From positions 1 through 8,402 of the forward strand of contig DUJZ01000007.1 of the NCBI GenBank assembly GCA_013329565.1: a stretch of 8,402 nucleotides of DNA. The letters are read 5' to 3'. Made by a program: the position numbers and the translations under genes. Below the pieces are notes generated by a model, which saw only the letters and a program-made list of their open reading frames with translations, was not told the origin of the DNA and made no database searches. This document shows, one piece after another, positions 1 through 6,461 of this stretch; the first letter of the stretch is position 1; every line of letters begins with the position of its first letter. This DNA comes from Methanomassiliicoccales archaeon (GTDB taxonomy: Archaea; Thermoplasmatota; Thermoplasmata; Methanomassiliicoccales; UBA472).

Positions 1-1
1 G

Positions 2-514
2 GGGTACCACGCTGAGGTGCGGCAGGTACTGGAAGGAAGGTGCGTCACCCACGAGGTCGACGTGGTCATAACCAAGGACGGGACGAAGGGGACCGTGGAG
101 TGCAAGTTTCACAACCTCCAGGGGACCAAGTCATCGATACAGGATGCGTTATACACGTACGGGCGCTTCTTGGACCTGAAGGAGAGCAACGGCCTCACCG
201 CCCCCTGGCTGGTGACGAACACCAAGTTCTCCAGTGATGTGGTGCGCTACGCCAAGTGCGTGGGCATCAACCTCATCGGATGGAACTACCCCGAGGGGGC
301 AGGGCTGGAGGAGCTGGTCCAGAGGGCGGACATCTATCCGCTGACGGTGCTGGACATCCGCCGGGGGGAGCAGAGGACCCTGCTCGCCCATGATTTCGTC
401 ATATGCCGGGACGTACTGGAGAGGAAGGCCGAGGTCATGCGCCTGTTCCCCCGGGAGAACGCGGAACGCATCATCAGGAAGGCCGAGGAGTTCAGGGAGT
501 GCATGGGCAAATGA
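2..514 (+). CDS. ATP-cone-type archaeal endonuclease (PD-(D/E)xK fold), 5' end missing
   Basis: The reading frame is open to the left edge, so the gene begins outside the window; the GTG at 17 is only the first internal start codon. The visible part is a nuclease domain of the Mrr/Holliday-resolvase-like PD-(D/E)xK type. HEVDVVI supplies the acidic residue, VECKF the E-x-K pair, and a helix with DALYTYGRFLDL and a strand WLVTNTKF follow, then YAKCVGINLIGWNYP. From family knowledge, archaeal proteins with this C-terminal part usually carry an ATP-cone domain at the N terminus, which here would lie upstream of base 1. The C-terminal tail (about residues 125-170) is charged and helical and ends in ECMGK. 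The probable role is cleavage of nucleic acid controlled by nucleotide binding; the substrate is unknown. Its TGA overlaps the next gene's ATG (ATGA), implying translational coupling. Family assignment is fairly sure, biochemical role is not. Confidence 0.8.
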   Translation, partial: GYHAEVRQVLEGRCVTHEVDVVITKDGTKGTVECKFHNLQGTKSSIQDALYTYGRFLDLKESNGLTAPWLVTNTKFSSDVVRYAKCVGINLIGWNYPEGAGLEELVQRADIYPLTVLDIRRGEQRTLLAHDFVICRDVLERKAEVMRLFPRENAERIIRKAEEFRECMGK

Positions 515-1599
515 GATTCAGCGTCGTTCTGGGCACCCGACCAGAGATAGTGAAGATGTCACCTATCGTCCGCGATCTGCAGCGCCGCGGCCTTGATTTC
601 GATCTCGTGCATACCGGTCAGCATTACTCGTTCGAGATGGACCGGGTCTTCTTCCGGGACCTCGACCTGCCGGAGCCAACTATAAATCTGGAGGTCGGAT
701 CGGGTACGCACGGCGCACAGACCGGTAAGATGCTGGTGGGACTGGAGAAGTTCTTTCAGGAGAGTCGGCCGGACGTGGTTCTGGTGCAGGGGGATACCAA
801 TACGGTGCTGGCCGGAGCGTTGGCCGCCGTCAAGCTGGGCATCACCGTCGGCCACGTGGAGGCCGGGCTGCGCTCGTTCGACCGCACCATGCCGGAGGAG
901 ATCAACCGGGTATTGGCCGATCACGTATCGGACCTGCTTTTCGCGCCCACCGATGTCTCGGCCCGAAATCTCCGTGCGGAGGGGCTGCCGGAGGGTCGCA
1001 TATTCGTCACCGGAAACACCATCGTGGACGCGGTACGGGAGAACCTGGAGATCGCCGCCGGGAAAGGCGATGCCCTTGGGTCGCTGGGATTGCGCAAGGG
1101 CGGTTACATCCTGACGACGTTGCACAGGCAGGAGAACGTGGACTCCCGGGAGAGGCTCTCCAACGTCCTCATCGGCCTGGAGAGGGCCGGCCGGGAGACG
1201 GGGCTGGAGGTCATCTGGCCCATGCACCCCCGGGCCAGGAAGAACCTGGGGACGTTCGGACTTGCCATCCCTAGCAACGTCCGGGCGATTTCGCCGCTCG
1301 GCTTCCTGGAGTTCCTGCAGGTGGAGGGCGGGGCCGCTCTGGCCCTGACGGACTCGGGCGGAGTGCAGGAGGAGAGCTGCATCCTTGGCGTTCCGTGCGT
1401 TACGCTCAGAGACAATACCGAACGCCCGGAGACGGTGGAGGTGGGAGCCAACGTTGTCGTGGGGACCGATCCGTCCAGGATCGTCGAGGGGGTCCGCTCC
1501 ATGCTCCTCCGCAAAAGAGGCTGGGCCTGCCCCCTCGGCGAGAGCGGGGCCGGCGGACGAATAGTCAGCATCTGTCAGGAGCGAACGATTCAGGGGTAA
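511..1599 (+). CDS. wecB: UDP-N-acetylglucosamine 2-epimerase, non-hydrolysing
   Basis: The 362-residue protein, close to the usual family length, interconverts UDP-GlcNAc and UDP-ManNAc in the cytoplasm, supplying ManNAc-type sugars for archaeal surface glycans or N-glycans. The start at 511 is chosen because MRFSVVLGTRPEIVK is the family's first beta-strand and loop; an upstream ATG at 403 would add non-homologous residues that overlap the nuclease gene. Motifs in order: GTRPE (8-12), HTGQHYS (34-40), QGDTNT with D95, HVEAGLRS with E117, MPEEINR (127-133), GNTIVDAV (168-175), LHRQENVD with H205, PMHPR (237-241), and DSGGVQEES (281-289). The acidic and histidine residues match those known as catalytic in the E. 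coli enzyme. No UDP-ManNAc dehydrogenase gene, the frequent neighbour, follows. The ATGA overlap with the nuclease is odd for a sugar-metabolism gene and may be no more than compact packing. Confidence 0.95.
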   Translation: MRFSVVLGTRPEIVKMSPIVRDLQRRGLDFDLVHTGQHYSFEMDRVFFRDLDLPEPTINLEVGSGTHGAQTGKMLVGLEKFFQESRPDVVLVQGDTNTVLAGALAAVKLGITVGHVEAGLRSFDRTMPEEINRVLADHVSDLLFAPTDVSARNLRAEGLPEGRIFVTGNTIVDAVRENLEIAAGKGDALGSLGLRKGGYILTTLHRQENVDSRERLSNVLIGLERAGRETGLEVIWPMHPRARKNLGTFGLAIPSNVRAISPLGFLEFLQVEGGAALALTDSGGVQEESCILGVPCVTLRDNTERPETVEVGANVVVGTDPSRIVEGVRSMLLRKRGWACPLGESGAGGRIVSICQERTIQG

Positions 1600-1603
1600 C
1601 CTT

Positions 1604-1621
1604 TTCTATACCCCCGTTTAT
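1604..1621 (+). promoter_or_regulatory. possible TATA region before the HTH_10 regulator gene
   Basis: The 43-base gap after the epimerase stop is T/A-rich in otherwise GC-rich DNA. It has TTTCTATA at 1604-1611 and GTTTAT at 1616-1621. The first would place transcription start near 1634, leaving a leader of about 9 bases with GAAGG just before the ATG. The second would be spaced for a leaderless start at 1643. The T-run at 1603-1607 might instead end the epimerase transcript. Confidence 0.3.
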
Positions 1622-1642
1622 CTGCTGGACCGAGGCTGAAGG

Positions 1643-2278
1643 ATGATAGAGGCGGTTCTGGAAGTGGACATACCGGACGGCTGGGTCCACGACATATCGG
1701 CCAACTTCAATGTGCCGGTACGCATCCTGGACTGCATCCCCTTCGGCGACAAGGGCGCCCGTTCGTTCGTGGAGCTGGAGTGCAGCGACCCGGAGATGCA
1801 GCAGATAGTGTCGCGAGCGATCGAGAAGCATCCGGACGTGTGCAAGTGGGAGCCGTCCATAGCCGAGGACGGCCGGATGCGGGGCATAGCGCTGCTCACC
1901 AAGTGCCGGGCCTGCAAGGCCATCATGCGCTCTGATTGTTACCTGCGATCAGCGAGAACGATGGGGCACGGCAAGGTGGAGTGGCAGGTCATCGCCAGCC
2001 GCGAGGCGGCCCTGAGCGATCTCATCGACGAACTGAAGAAGAACGGGTGCACCATCGACCTGAGGTCGAAGAAGAAGCTGGACGACACCAGCTTCGTGAC
2101 CAAGAGACAGGAGCTGGCGATACGCGCCGCCTTGGAGAGGGGCTATTACGATTATCCCCGAGGGGTGAGCCTGCCGCAGCTGGCCAAGAGCTTCGAGGTG
2201 ACCACGTCGACCATGGGCGAGATACTGCAGCGTGGGGAGCGGAACATCATCCGGGAGTACTTCCGGACCAAGATGTGA
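1643..2278 (+). CDS. HTH_10 (bacterio-opsin activator type) transcription regulator with CxxC centre
   Basis: The 211-residue protein ends in a clear bacterio-opsin-activator helix-turn-helix. That segment runs from [22 protein letters not shown] (about 153-174) through [29 protein letters not shown], and is the signature DNA-binding segment of archaeal Bat-like regulators. The N-terminal 150 residues form the sensor part. It contains C31, C47, C67, a CRAC motif (C88, C91), C99 and C136. A metal-, Fe-S- or thiol-based signal is plausible but not shown. No membrane segment is visible. It lies 43 bases after the epimerase and 10 bases before mrp, so it may be cotranscribed with the mrp-nifX pair and regulate it, or act elsewhere. 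Translation signal before ATG 1643 is weak (GAAGG directly adjacent). DNA-binding class is secure; ligand and targets are unknown. Confidence 0.88.
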   Translation: MIEAVLEVDIPDGWVHDISANFNVPVRILDCIPFGDKGARSFVELECSDPEMQQIVSRAIEKHPDVCKWEPSIAEDGRMRGIALLTKCRACKAIMRSDCYLRSARTMGHGKVEWQVIASREAALSDLIDELKKNGCTIDLRSKKKLDDTSFVTKRQELAIRAALERGYYDYPRGVSLPQLAKSFEVTTSTMGEILQRGERNIIREYFRTKM

Positions 2279-2324
2279 GGTGTTGGAAATGGATGATTCA
2301 GACAAGATAGAGGTGACGACCATG
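2277..2324 (+). promoter_or_regulatory. two tandem Shine-Dalgarno/start-codon units for mrp
   Basis: GAGGTG at 2277-2282 stands six bases before ATG 2289. An identical GAGGTG at 2310-2315 stands six bases before a second in-frame ATG at 2322. Both starts are equally well equipped for initiation, so the protein may be made in two N-terminal forms differing by 11 residues, or the upstream one may be the only one used. Confidence 0.45.
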
Positions 2325-3128
2325 GACGAGAAGGACTACCGCCTCAAGAAGTCCCTGGCCAGGATAAAGCACAAGATCGTGGTCATGTCCGGAAAGGGCG
2401 GCGTGGGCAAGAGCACGGTCGCGGTGAATCTCGCTACCGCTTTGGCCATGCGTGGTTACGAGGTAGGCATACTCGATGCGGACATACACGGCCCGAACAT
2501 CCCCAAGATGCTCAACATCGAGCACGAGGACGTCATTTCCGACGAGGACGGGCTGATGCCCGTGCTGGTGCCGCCGCACATGAAGGTCATGTCCATGGCC
2601 TTTTTGTTGCAGGACCCCGATACGCCGGTGGTCTGGCGCGGTCCGATAAAGATAGGGGCGCTACGGCAATTCGTCGCCGAGGTCAAATGGGGCGACCTGG
2701 ACTTTCTGATCGTGGACCTGCCGCCGGGAACCGGCGACGAGCCGCTGACCATCGCCCAGCTCCTGGAGAACGCTGACGGCGCGATAATCGTCACCACGCC
2801 ACAGGAAGTGGCGCTTCTCGACTCACGCAAGAGCGTGACCTTCGCCCAGGCGCTGAAATTACCGATACTCGGAATAGTGGAGAACATGAGCGGCCTGATC
2901 TGCCCGCACTGCCACAACACCATCGACCTGTTCAAGGTCGGCGGCGGGGAGAGGGCGGCCGAGCAGATGGGAGTGCCGTTCCTGGGACGCATCCCGTTGG
3001 ACCCCAACGTGGTGCTTGGCGGGGACGACGGTATGCCGATCGTGCTCATGGACAAATCGAACCCGGCCTCCAAGGCCTTCGACGAGATGACGGAGAAGGT
3101 CCTGGCCAAGGTGAACGGGGGAAGGTAG
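2289..3128 (+). CDS. mrp: Mrp/NBP35-family Fe-S cluster carrier ATPase
   Basis: The 279-residue P-loop ATPase belongs to the Mrp/ApbC/NBP35 group, which holds and passes [4Fe-4S] clusters to apoproteins in the cytoplasm. The deviant Walker [10 protein letters not shown] is at 35-43, with its signature first lysine K36. DADIHGPN is at 63-70, [10 protein letters not shown] (142-151) is the Walker B/switch region, and [10 protein letters not shown] (199-208) carries the conserved CxxC (C205, C208) that bridges a cluster between two subunits. C-terminal [22 protein letters not shown] is also typical. Start 2289 is preferred over the longer frame from 2232, which would overlap the regulator. An alternative start at 2322 with its own Shine-Dalgarno would give 268 residues. 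The upstream regulator stop is 10 bases away, and the NifX-like gene starts on the base after the stop. That pairing suggests a shared role in metal-cluster handling. No separate ferredoxin domain is present. Confidence 0.95.
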   Translation: MDDSDKIEVTTMDEKDYRLKKSLARIKHKIVVMSGKGGVGKSTVAVNLATALAMRGYEVGILDADIHGPNIPKMLNIEHEDVISDEDGLMPVLVPPHMKVMSMAFLLQDPDTPVVWRGPIKIGALRQFVAEVKWGDLDFLIVDLPPGTGDEPLTIAQLLENADGAIIVTTPQEVALLDSRKSVTFAQALKLPILGIVENMSGLICPHCHNTIDLFKVGGGERAAEQMGVPFLGRIPLDPNVVLGGDDGMPIVLMDKSNPASKAFDEMTEKVLAKVNGGR

Positions 3129-3458
3129 ATGGTCCGGCTGCTGGTGACGGCGGAGGGGCCGACCCTCGACGACCTGGTGGAGGAGGACTTCGGACACGCC
3201 CGTTTCCTTATCGTCGTAGATCCGGAAACGTGGGAGTTCGAGGCTCACGAGAACATCAAGAAGCAGACGGACATGGGCCATGGCATAATGACCGCCGAGA
3301 ACGTGGCCAGGCTCAAGCCGGACGTCGTTCTCACTGGCTACGCCGGAGAGCACGGACGGATGAAGATGCAGGACCTGGGCATCCGTATGATCATGGACGA
3401 GGAGGGCACCGTGCGGGACGCCGTCAACGGCTACATCCGCCGGCACCTGAAGAAGTGA
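3129..3458 (+). CDS. NifX/NifB-type dinitrogenase iron-molybdenum cofactor-binding-like protein
   Basis: This is a 109-residue single-domain protein of the Nitro_FeMo-Co (NifX/NafY/NifB C-terminal) fold. Recognisable segments are VTAEGPTLDD near the N terminus, the FGHARFLIVVDPETWEFE strand pair (21-38), the HENIKKQTDMGHGIMTAENV turn and helix (40-59), LKPDVVLTGYAGEHGRMKMQDLGIRM (62-87), and EEGTVRDAVNGYI (91-103). Family members bind Fe-S or Fe-Mo precursor clusters. Many, as probably here, occur in organisms or loci without nitrogenase, where their client is unknown. It has no cysteines, so any cluster must be held by other side chains such as histidines H23, H40, H51 and H75. It starts on the base following the mrp stop, which implies coupled translation. 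Family is confident; the cargo is not known. Confidence 0.88.
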   Translation: MVRLLVTAEGPTLDDLVEEDFGHARFLIVVDPETWEFEAHENIKKQTDMGHGIMTAENVARLKPDVVLTGYAGEHGRMKMQDLGIRMIMDEEGTVRDAVNGYIRRHLKK

Positions 3459-3490
3459 GGTCCACCGGAATTCTTGGTGCTTATCGGAAT

Positions 3491-3524
3491 CGCCGGACAA
3501 CGGCGAACGCCGATTTTATTTTCT
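3491..3524 (+). terminator. hairpin plus T-tract terminator after the mrp-nifX genes
   Basis: CGCCG at 3491-3495 pairs with CGGCG at 3501-3505 around a five-base loop. A second CGCCG at 3508-3512 could pair with the same CGGCG instead. The tract TTTTATTTTCT follows at 3514-3524. It lies 32 bases past the nifX stop. T-rich tracts are the main archaeal termination signal, so the call rests mostly on the tract. Confidence 0.6.
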
Positions 3525-3530
3525 CGATTA

Positions 3531-3548
3531 CTTCGTATATGTACGAAG
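3531..3548. promoter_or_regulatory. perfect palindrome containing a TATA-like core
   Basis: CTTCGTA (3531-3537) and TACGAAG (3542-3548) are exact inverted copies separated by TATG. The centre reads TATATGTA, which resembles an archaeal TATA box. Its distance to the paired block starting at 3561 is about 22-25 bases. It could be promoter, operator or both. Confidence 0.35.
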
Positions 3549-3560
3549 AATAATAGTTCG

Positions 3561-3640
3561 GTTCTTATACTGGCCAAGGGAGCATGTTTGACAATAGCAC
3601 GCTCGGGTTTACGACAGCTCCCGTAAGAACGCCGCTTTTC
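3561..3640 (+). ncRNA. possible small structured RNA, unrecognised
   Basis: Two nested perfect stems frame this block. GTTCTTA (3561-3567) pairs with TAAGAAC (3624-3630). Inside, GGGAGC (3578-3583) pairs with GCTCCC (3617-3622), extended by TGT (3585-3587) with ACA (3614-3616) across a one-base bulge. A TTTTC tract follows at 3636-3640, and a TATA-like palindrome lies about 25 bases upstream. A competing fold is available: GAGC 3580-3583 with GCTC 3601-3604, and CGGG 3604-3607 with CCCG 3620-3623. The outer arms are seven bases long, as in a tRNA acceptor stem, but no proper D-, anticodon or T-arm can be drawn. No known RNA family is recognised. Covariation in relatives would be needed to accept it. 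Confidence 0.3.
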
Positions 3641-3653
3641 TATCGGGGTATAA

Positions 3654-3704
3654 TGATTACAATCGTAATTATTCTGCAATATCAGCAGTATATATTCAAT
3701 ATAT
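3654..3704. repeat. two further palindromes in the AT-rich spacer
   Basis: TGATTAC (3654-3660) and GTAATTA (3665-3671) are inverted copies with one mismatch around AATC. ATATATT (3690-3696) and AATATAT (3698-3704) are perfect inverted copies around a single C. Together with the palindrome at 3531-3548 they make this spacer rich in potential regulator-binding sites. The second could also act as a TATA element. Confidence 0.35.
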
Positions 3705-3733
3705 TTGTGTAATTCGTAGATATTTCACATAGA

Positions 3734-3741
3734 TTTAAGTA
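3734..3741 (+). promoter_or_regulatory. TATA box (TTTAAGTA) for the small ORF and usp-symporter genes
   Basis: TTTAAGTA stands in AT-rich DNA just before GC-rich coding-like sequence. Its centre is about 27 bases before the ATG at 3765, the spacing expected if transcription begins at that start codon (leaderless mRNA, frequent in Thermoplasmata). No comparable TATA element is seen between 3960 and 4047. This is therefore the best candidate promoter for the downstream operon too. Confidence 0.45.
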
Positions 3742-3764
3742 CCCATGAAAAAATGACTTCCGTC

Positions 3765-3959
3765 ATGGATGTCAGATCCCATCCATGCGAAAGCAATAAA
3801 TGGCACTGCTCCGCCGGTGCCGGCCTCGATCGGCTAGAGAAAGAGGTTGCCTGGGCGGACCTTCTGTACGGACGCGGTATAGACCACGTCAAGAACAAGA
3901 GGAGTTTTGAAAGCGCCATCCGCAAGAGGATGAGGAGACCGGGGGAGGAGAGGGTTTGA
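3765..3959 (+). CDS. small hypothetical protein (64 residues), unrecognised
   Basis: The frame is open from ATG 3753 (68 residues). The in-frame ATG at 3765 is preferred because the TATA box at 3734-3741 is spaced for a leaderless start there, and no Shine-Dalgarno precedes either ATG. The protein has two cysteines (in HPCESN and WHCSAG), a helical stretch LDRLEKEVAWADLLYGRG, and a very basic tail including RKRMRRP. Codon use resembles the neighbouring genes, and there is no membrane segment. Against it: it is short, no family is recognised, and its first bases lie in inverted repeats (3753-3766 and 3764-3787) that would fit an operator or RNA hairpin equally well. It lies 88 bases before the usp gene on the same strand, so a role in regulating that operon is conceivable but unproven. 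Confidence 0.4.
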   Translation: MDVRSHPCESNKWHCSAGAGLDRLEKEVAWADLLYGRGIDHVKNKRSFESAIRKRMRRPGEERV

Positions 3960-4047
3960 GCTGTAATTCAGATGACATGCAGCTCAGGCTATGGACCGTG
4001 AGCGGTCCTGGCCATGGCCCGAAGGTATCCCTGGGAGGTGCTCCTGG
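3958..4047 (+). promoter_or_regulatory. hairpin-rich leader and strong Shine-Dalgarno of the usp gene
   Basis: The 88 bases before the usp start contain GAGCTG (3958-3963) with CAGCTC (3980-3985), then GGACCG (3993-3998) with CGGTCC (4003-4008) around TGAG, then the self-palindrome GGCCATGGCC (4010-4019). The Shine-Dalgarno GGAGGTG (4034-4040) is seven bases from the ATG. It can itself be folded: CTGGGAG (4031-4037) can pair, with two G-U pairs, with CTCCTGG (4041-4047). That would hide the ribosome site. Post-transcriptional control is possible but only inferred. Confidence 0.4.
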
Positions 4048-4845
4048 ATGCTAGGGAACATCCTGAACCGATCGAACGGTAAGGCCGGCGAGGAGAACAT
4101 AATTCTGCTGGCCACCGATGGTTCCAAACCTGCCCTGACCGCCACCAAGAGGGCGGTCGAGCTGGCCAAGGTCACCGGGGCCACCCTTCACATCGTGTGC
4201 GTCAAGGAGGACCTGATGCGCATGCCCCTGGAAATGAAGGGGGAAGAGGTGGCCGAGATGGAACTCATGGGCATCCACGCCAAGGGAGGGGAGGTGGCCA
4301 TGGAATGGGCCGCCCGCAATTCCGTCCCGGCGGTGATGAAGACCTACGAGGCCGGCCCGGTGGTGGGCGCCATCCTGGACTATGCCCGGCAGATCAAACC
4401 GTCCTACATCGTGCTAGGTCACGCCGGGCGCAGCGGATGGGAGAAGATCGCCCTGGGATCGGTGGCCGAGGGGGTCATGAAGCACTCCCCCTACCCGGTC
4501 GTGATGACCAGGGGCTATAACGATGCGTACATCGCTGACCTTCTTGAGATCGCCCTGACCAAGATCGGGCTTCCGGAAGAGGTGGTGGAGGAGGTCTCCA
4601 TGGTGCCCCTGGAGGAGCTGCACATCGGTCGCAAGCTCGGGGTGGCCTTCGGTACCCTCCTGGTGTTCCTCATACCTTACTTTGGACTGGGGGCTCTGAC
4701 CTCCTGGGCCACGGACATCGCGACCACCAAGGTACTGGGCGATGCCAACGTGATGGTCATATGGGTGCTGCTGTTGTTCCCCATAGGTTGGATCACTGCC
4801 ATAGTGTTCCACCGCATGGCCAGCAAGAAGGAGGCTGAAGCATGA
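4048..4845 (+). CDS. universal stress protein domain fused to a two-helix membrane tail
   Basis: The start at 4048 is set by GGAGGTG seven bases upstream and by homology beginning soon after (NIILLATDGS, 17-26); the longer frame from 3991 runs through the leader hairpins. Length is 265 residues against about 140-160 for a single-domain USP. Residues 17-155 are a UspA fold: D24 in ATDGS, and GHAGRSGWEKIALGS (124-138), which fits the ATP-binding pattern G-x2-G-x9-G-S exactly, so nucleotide binding is expected. Residues 158-195 form an acidic linker. Two hydrophobic helices follow (about 196-219 and 233-255), and a charged KKEAEA end. The tail resembles, in size and layout, the small two-helix DUF485/DUF4212-like proteins encoded next to ActP-type symporters. 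The ATGA overlap with the symporter gene supports a subunit of that transporter with a cytoplasmic ATP or AMP sensor. Domain calls are solid; the subunit idea is inference. Confidence 0.88.
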   Translation: MLGNILNRSNGKAGEENIILLATDGSKPALTATKRAVELAKVTGATLHIVCVKEDLMRMPLEMKGEEVAEMELMGIHAKGGEVAMEWAARNSVPAVMKTYEAGPVVGAILDYARQIKPSYIVLGHAGRSGWEKIALGSVAEGVMKHSPYPVVMTRGYNDAYIADLLEIALTKIGLPEEVVEEVSMVPLEELHIGRKLGVAFGTLLVFLIPYFGLGALTSWATDIATTKVLGDANVMVIWVLLLFPIGWITAIVFHRMASKKEAEA

Positions 4846-6461
4846 CCAGCGTCATCACGCTACTGATAGTGGTGGCGCTGATCGCCGTCTCCCTGGGGGT
4901 GGCGGTGTACACCAGGCGTTCGGCGAGGACCTCCTCGGAGTTCTACGTGGCCGGACAGAACATCAGCTGGCTGCAGAACGCTTTAGCGCTCACTGGCGAC
5001 TACCTGAGCGCCGCCTCGTTCCTTGGCGTGGCCGGAGCCATAGCCATCTTCGGCATAGACAAGACCTGGGACGGACTGGGCTACTTCGGGGGATACATCG
5101 TGCTGCTGATGCTGCTGGCCGTTCCCCTGAGGAAGGTGGGCAAGTACACCACCTCCGAGGTGCTTACCAGCCGGTTCAAGGGAAGCAAATCCCTGCGCTT
5201 CGGCGGCATGCTGGGAGCGGTGGTGATATCCACCTTCTACGTGGTTCCGCAGATCGTGGGTGCGGGTGCCCTGCTGCAGCTGCTGCTGGGCTGGAACTAC
5301 ACCTTCTCGGTTCTGGTGATAGGGGCCCTGGTGATAGCTTACGTGACCACCGGCGGAATGCGCGCCACCACCTACAATCAGATCATCCAGGGGCTGGTGC
5401 TGTGGGGTGCCATGTTCGTCATCATGATACTGATGCTGAGCACGATGTTCGGGTTCAACATCGGGGACGTTCTGACGCAGGCAGACAACATGGTCCCGCC
5501 CAAGCTGGCCTCGGCGCTGCTGGCCAATGACCCCAGCGTGCCGGACTTCACGACGCTCACCCCTGACGAGGCCATCGCCTTCGTGAGCGGAAAGCTCACC
5601 GGGCAGGATACGGCGCTCACGCCCGGCACCTTCGCGCCCAATTGGATGAACACCATGGCCTTGGCCATGGGGCTGGTCTTCGGTACGGCGGGGCTGCCGC
5701 ACGTTCTGACCAGGTATTACACGGTAAGGAAGCCGAAGGACGCCCGCACCTCCACCATCGGGGTGCTGCTGATGATCGGCTCCTTCTACATCATGACCCT
5801 GTTCGTCGGACTGGGCGCGATGTACGTGCTGTACCCGGACCTCATGGGCTACTTCATGAGCGGGAATTCATCCATCGCCCAGAACATGGCCGTGCCGCTG
5901 CTGGCCGAACGTACCGGCGGCGATATTATGCTGGGGGTGGCCATAGGCGGCGCCTTCTGCGCCATCCTTAGCACGGTGGCCGGGCTGCTCATAACCATCG
6001 GTACCACCGTGAGCCACGACTTCTACAAGGAGGTCATAAACAAGAAGGCCTCGGACCGCCGGGAGGTGCTGGTGGCCAAGCTGGCCATAGTGGCAATGGG
6101 GATAATGGCAGTGGGCATAAGCCTGGGAATGGCCGATCAGAACGTGTCCTACCTGGTGACCCTGGCCTTCGGCATGGCGGCCAGCATCATCTTCCCGGTG
6201 CTCTTCATGAGCATCTGGTGGAAGCGCTACACCCGGCAGGGCGCCCTGGCCACCATGGTGGCCGGCCTGATCGTGTCGGTGGTCTTCGTGGTCGCCACCC
6301 TGGGGGGGATCGACAGCGTCCTGGGGCTGCCGGTGCTGGTGAACCCGGCGCTGTACAGCCTGCCGGCGGCGATCATCACGGGGGCGGCGGTGAGCCTGGC
6401 CACCAAGGACGTCGGCGACGTGGAGAACTTCATGCGCAAGGTCCACGGCAAGACCGAGTGA
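4842..6461 (+). CDS. sodium/solute symporter, ActP-like (acetate or other monocarboxylate)
   Basis: The 539-residue integral membrane protein of the SSS family has about 13 hydrophobic helices. ActP-like features are FYVAGQNISWLQNALALTGD (34-53), DYLSAASFLGVAG (53-65), VGKYTTSEVL (99-108), STFYVVPQIVGAGALLQLLLG (130-150), YVTTGGMRATTYNQIIQ (167-183) and, in the helix that forms the sodium site, LSTVAGLLITIGTTVSHDFYK (376-396). About 60 soluble residues (205-268) form a large loop, followed by GLPHVLTRYYTVRKPKDAR (284-302), also typical. Import of acetate coupled to sodium is the best guess; related carriers take propionate, pyruvate or other solutes, so substrate is not fixed. AAGGAGG (4828-4834) lies seven bases before the ATG, inside the preceding gene whose stop overlaps it. 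A methanogen needing external acetate for biosynthesis would fit. No acetyl-CoA synthetase gene is nearby. Confidence 0.9.
   Translation: MTSVITLLIVVALIAVSLGVAVYTRRSARTSSEFYVAGQNISWLQNALALTGDYLSAASFLGVAGAIAIFGIDKTWDGLGYFGGYIVLLMLLAVPLRKVGKYTTSEVLTSRFKGSKSLRFGGMLGAVVISTFYVVPQIVGAGALLQLLLGWNYTFSVLVIGALVIAYVTTGGMRATTYNQIIQGLVLWGAMFVIMILMLSTMFGFNIGDVLTQADNMVPPKLASALLANDPSVPDFTTLTPDEAIAFVSGKLTGQDTALTPGTFAPNWMNTMALAMGLVFGTAGLPHVLTRYYTVRKPKDARTSTIGVLLMIGSFYIMTLFVGLGAMYVLYPDLMGYFMSGNSSIAQNMAVPLLAERTGGDIMLGVAIGGAFCAILSTVAGLLITIGTTVSHDFYKEVINKKASDRREVLVAKLAIVAMGIMAVGISLGMADQNVSYLVTLAFGMAASIIFPVLFMSIWWKRYTRQGALATMVAGLIVSVVFVVATLGGIDSVLGLPVLVNPALYSLPAAIITGAAVSLATKDVGDVENFMRKVHGKTE

Noticed and set aside
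403..510. N-terminal extension of the epimerase from ATG 403
   Set aside because: The extension overlaps the nuclease coding sequence and has no family similarity; the homologous protein begins exactly at ATG 511.
559..1227. 222-codon minus-strand frame inside the epimerase gene
   Set aside because: It is a shadow of a well-supported plus-strand gene and contains no recognisable motif.
3561..3631. tRNA gene (including tRNA-Pyl)
   Set aside because: The seven-base outer stem and 70-base length are tRNA-like, but there is no T-stem/loop next to the acceptor arm, no D-arm and no five-base anticodon stem.
3991..4047. Earlier start (ATG 3991) for the universal stress protein
   Set aside because: It would translate through the leader hairpins and the Shine-Dalgarno, and it lacks a ribosome site of its own, whereas ATG 4048 has GGAGGTG at ideal spacing.
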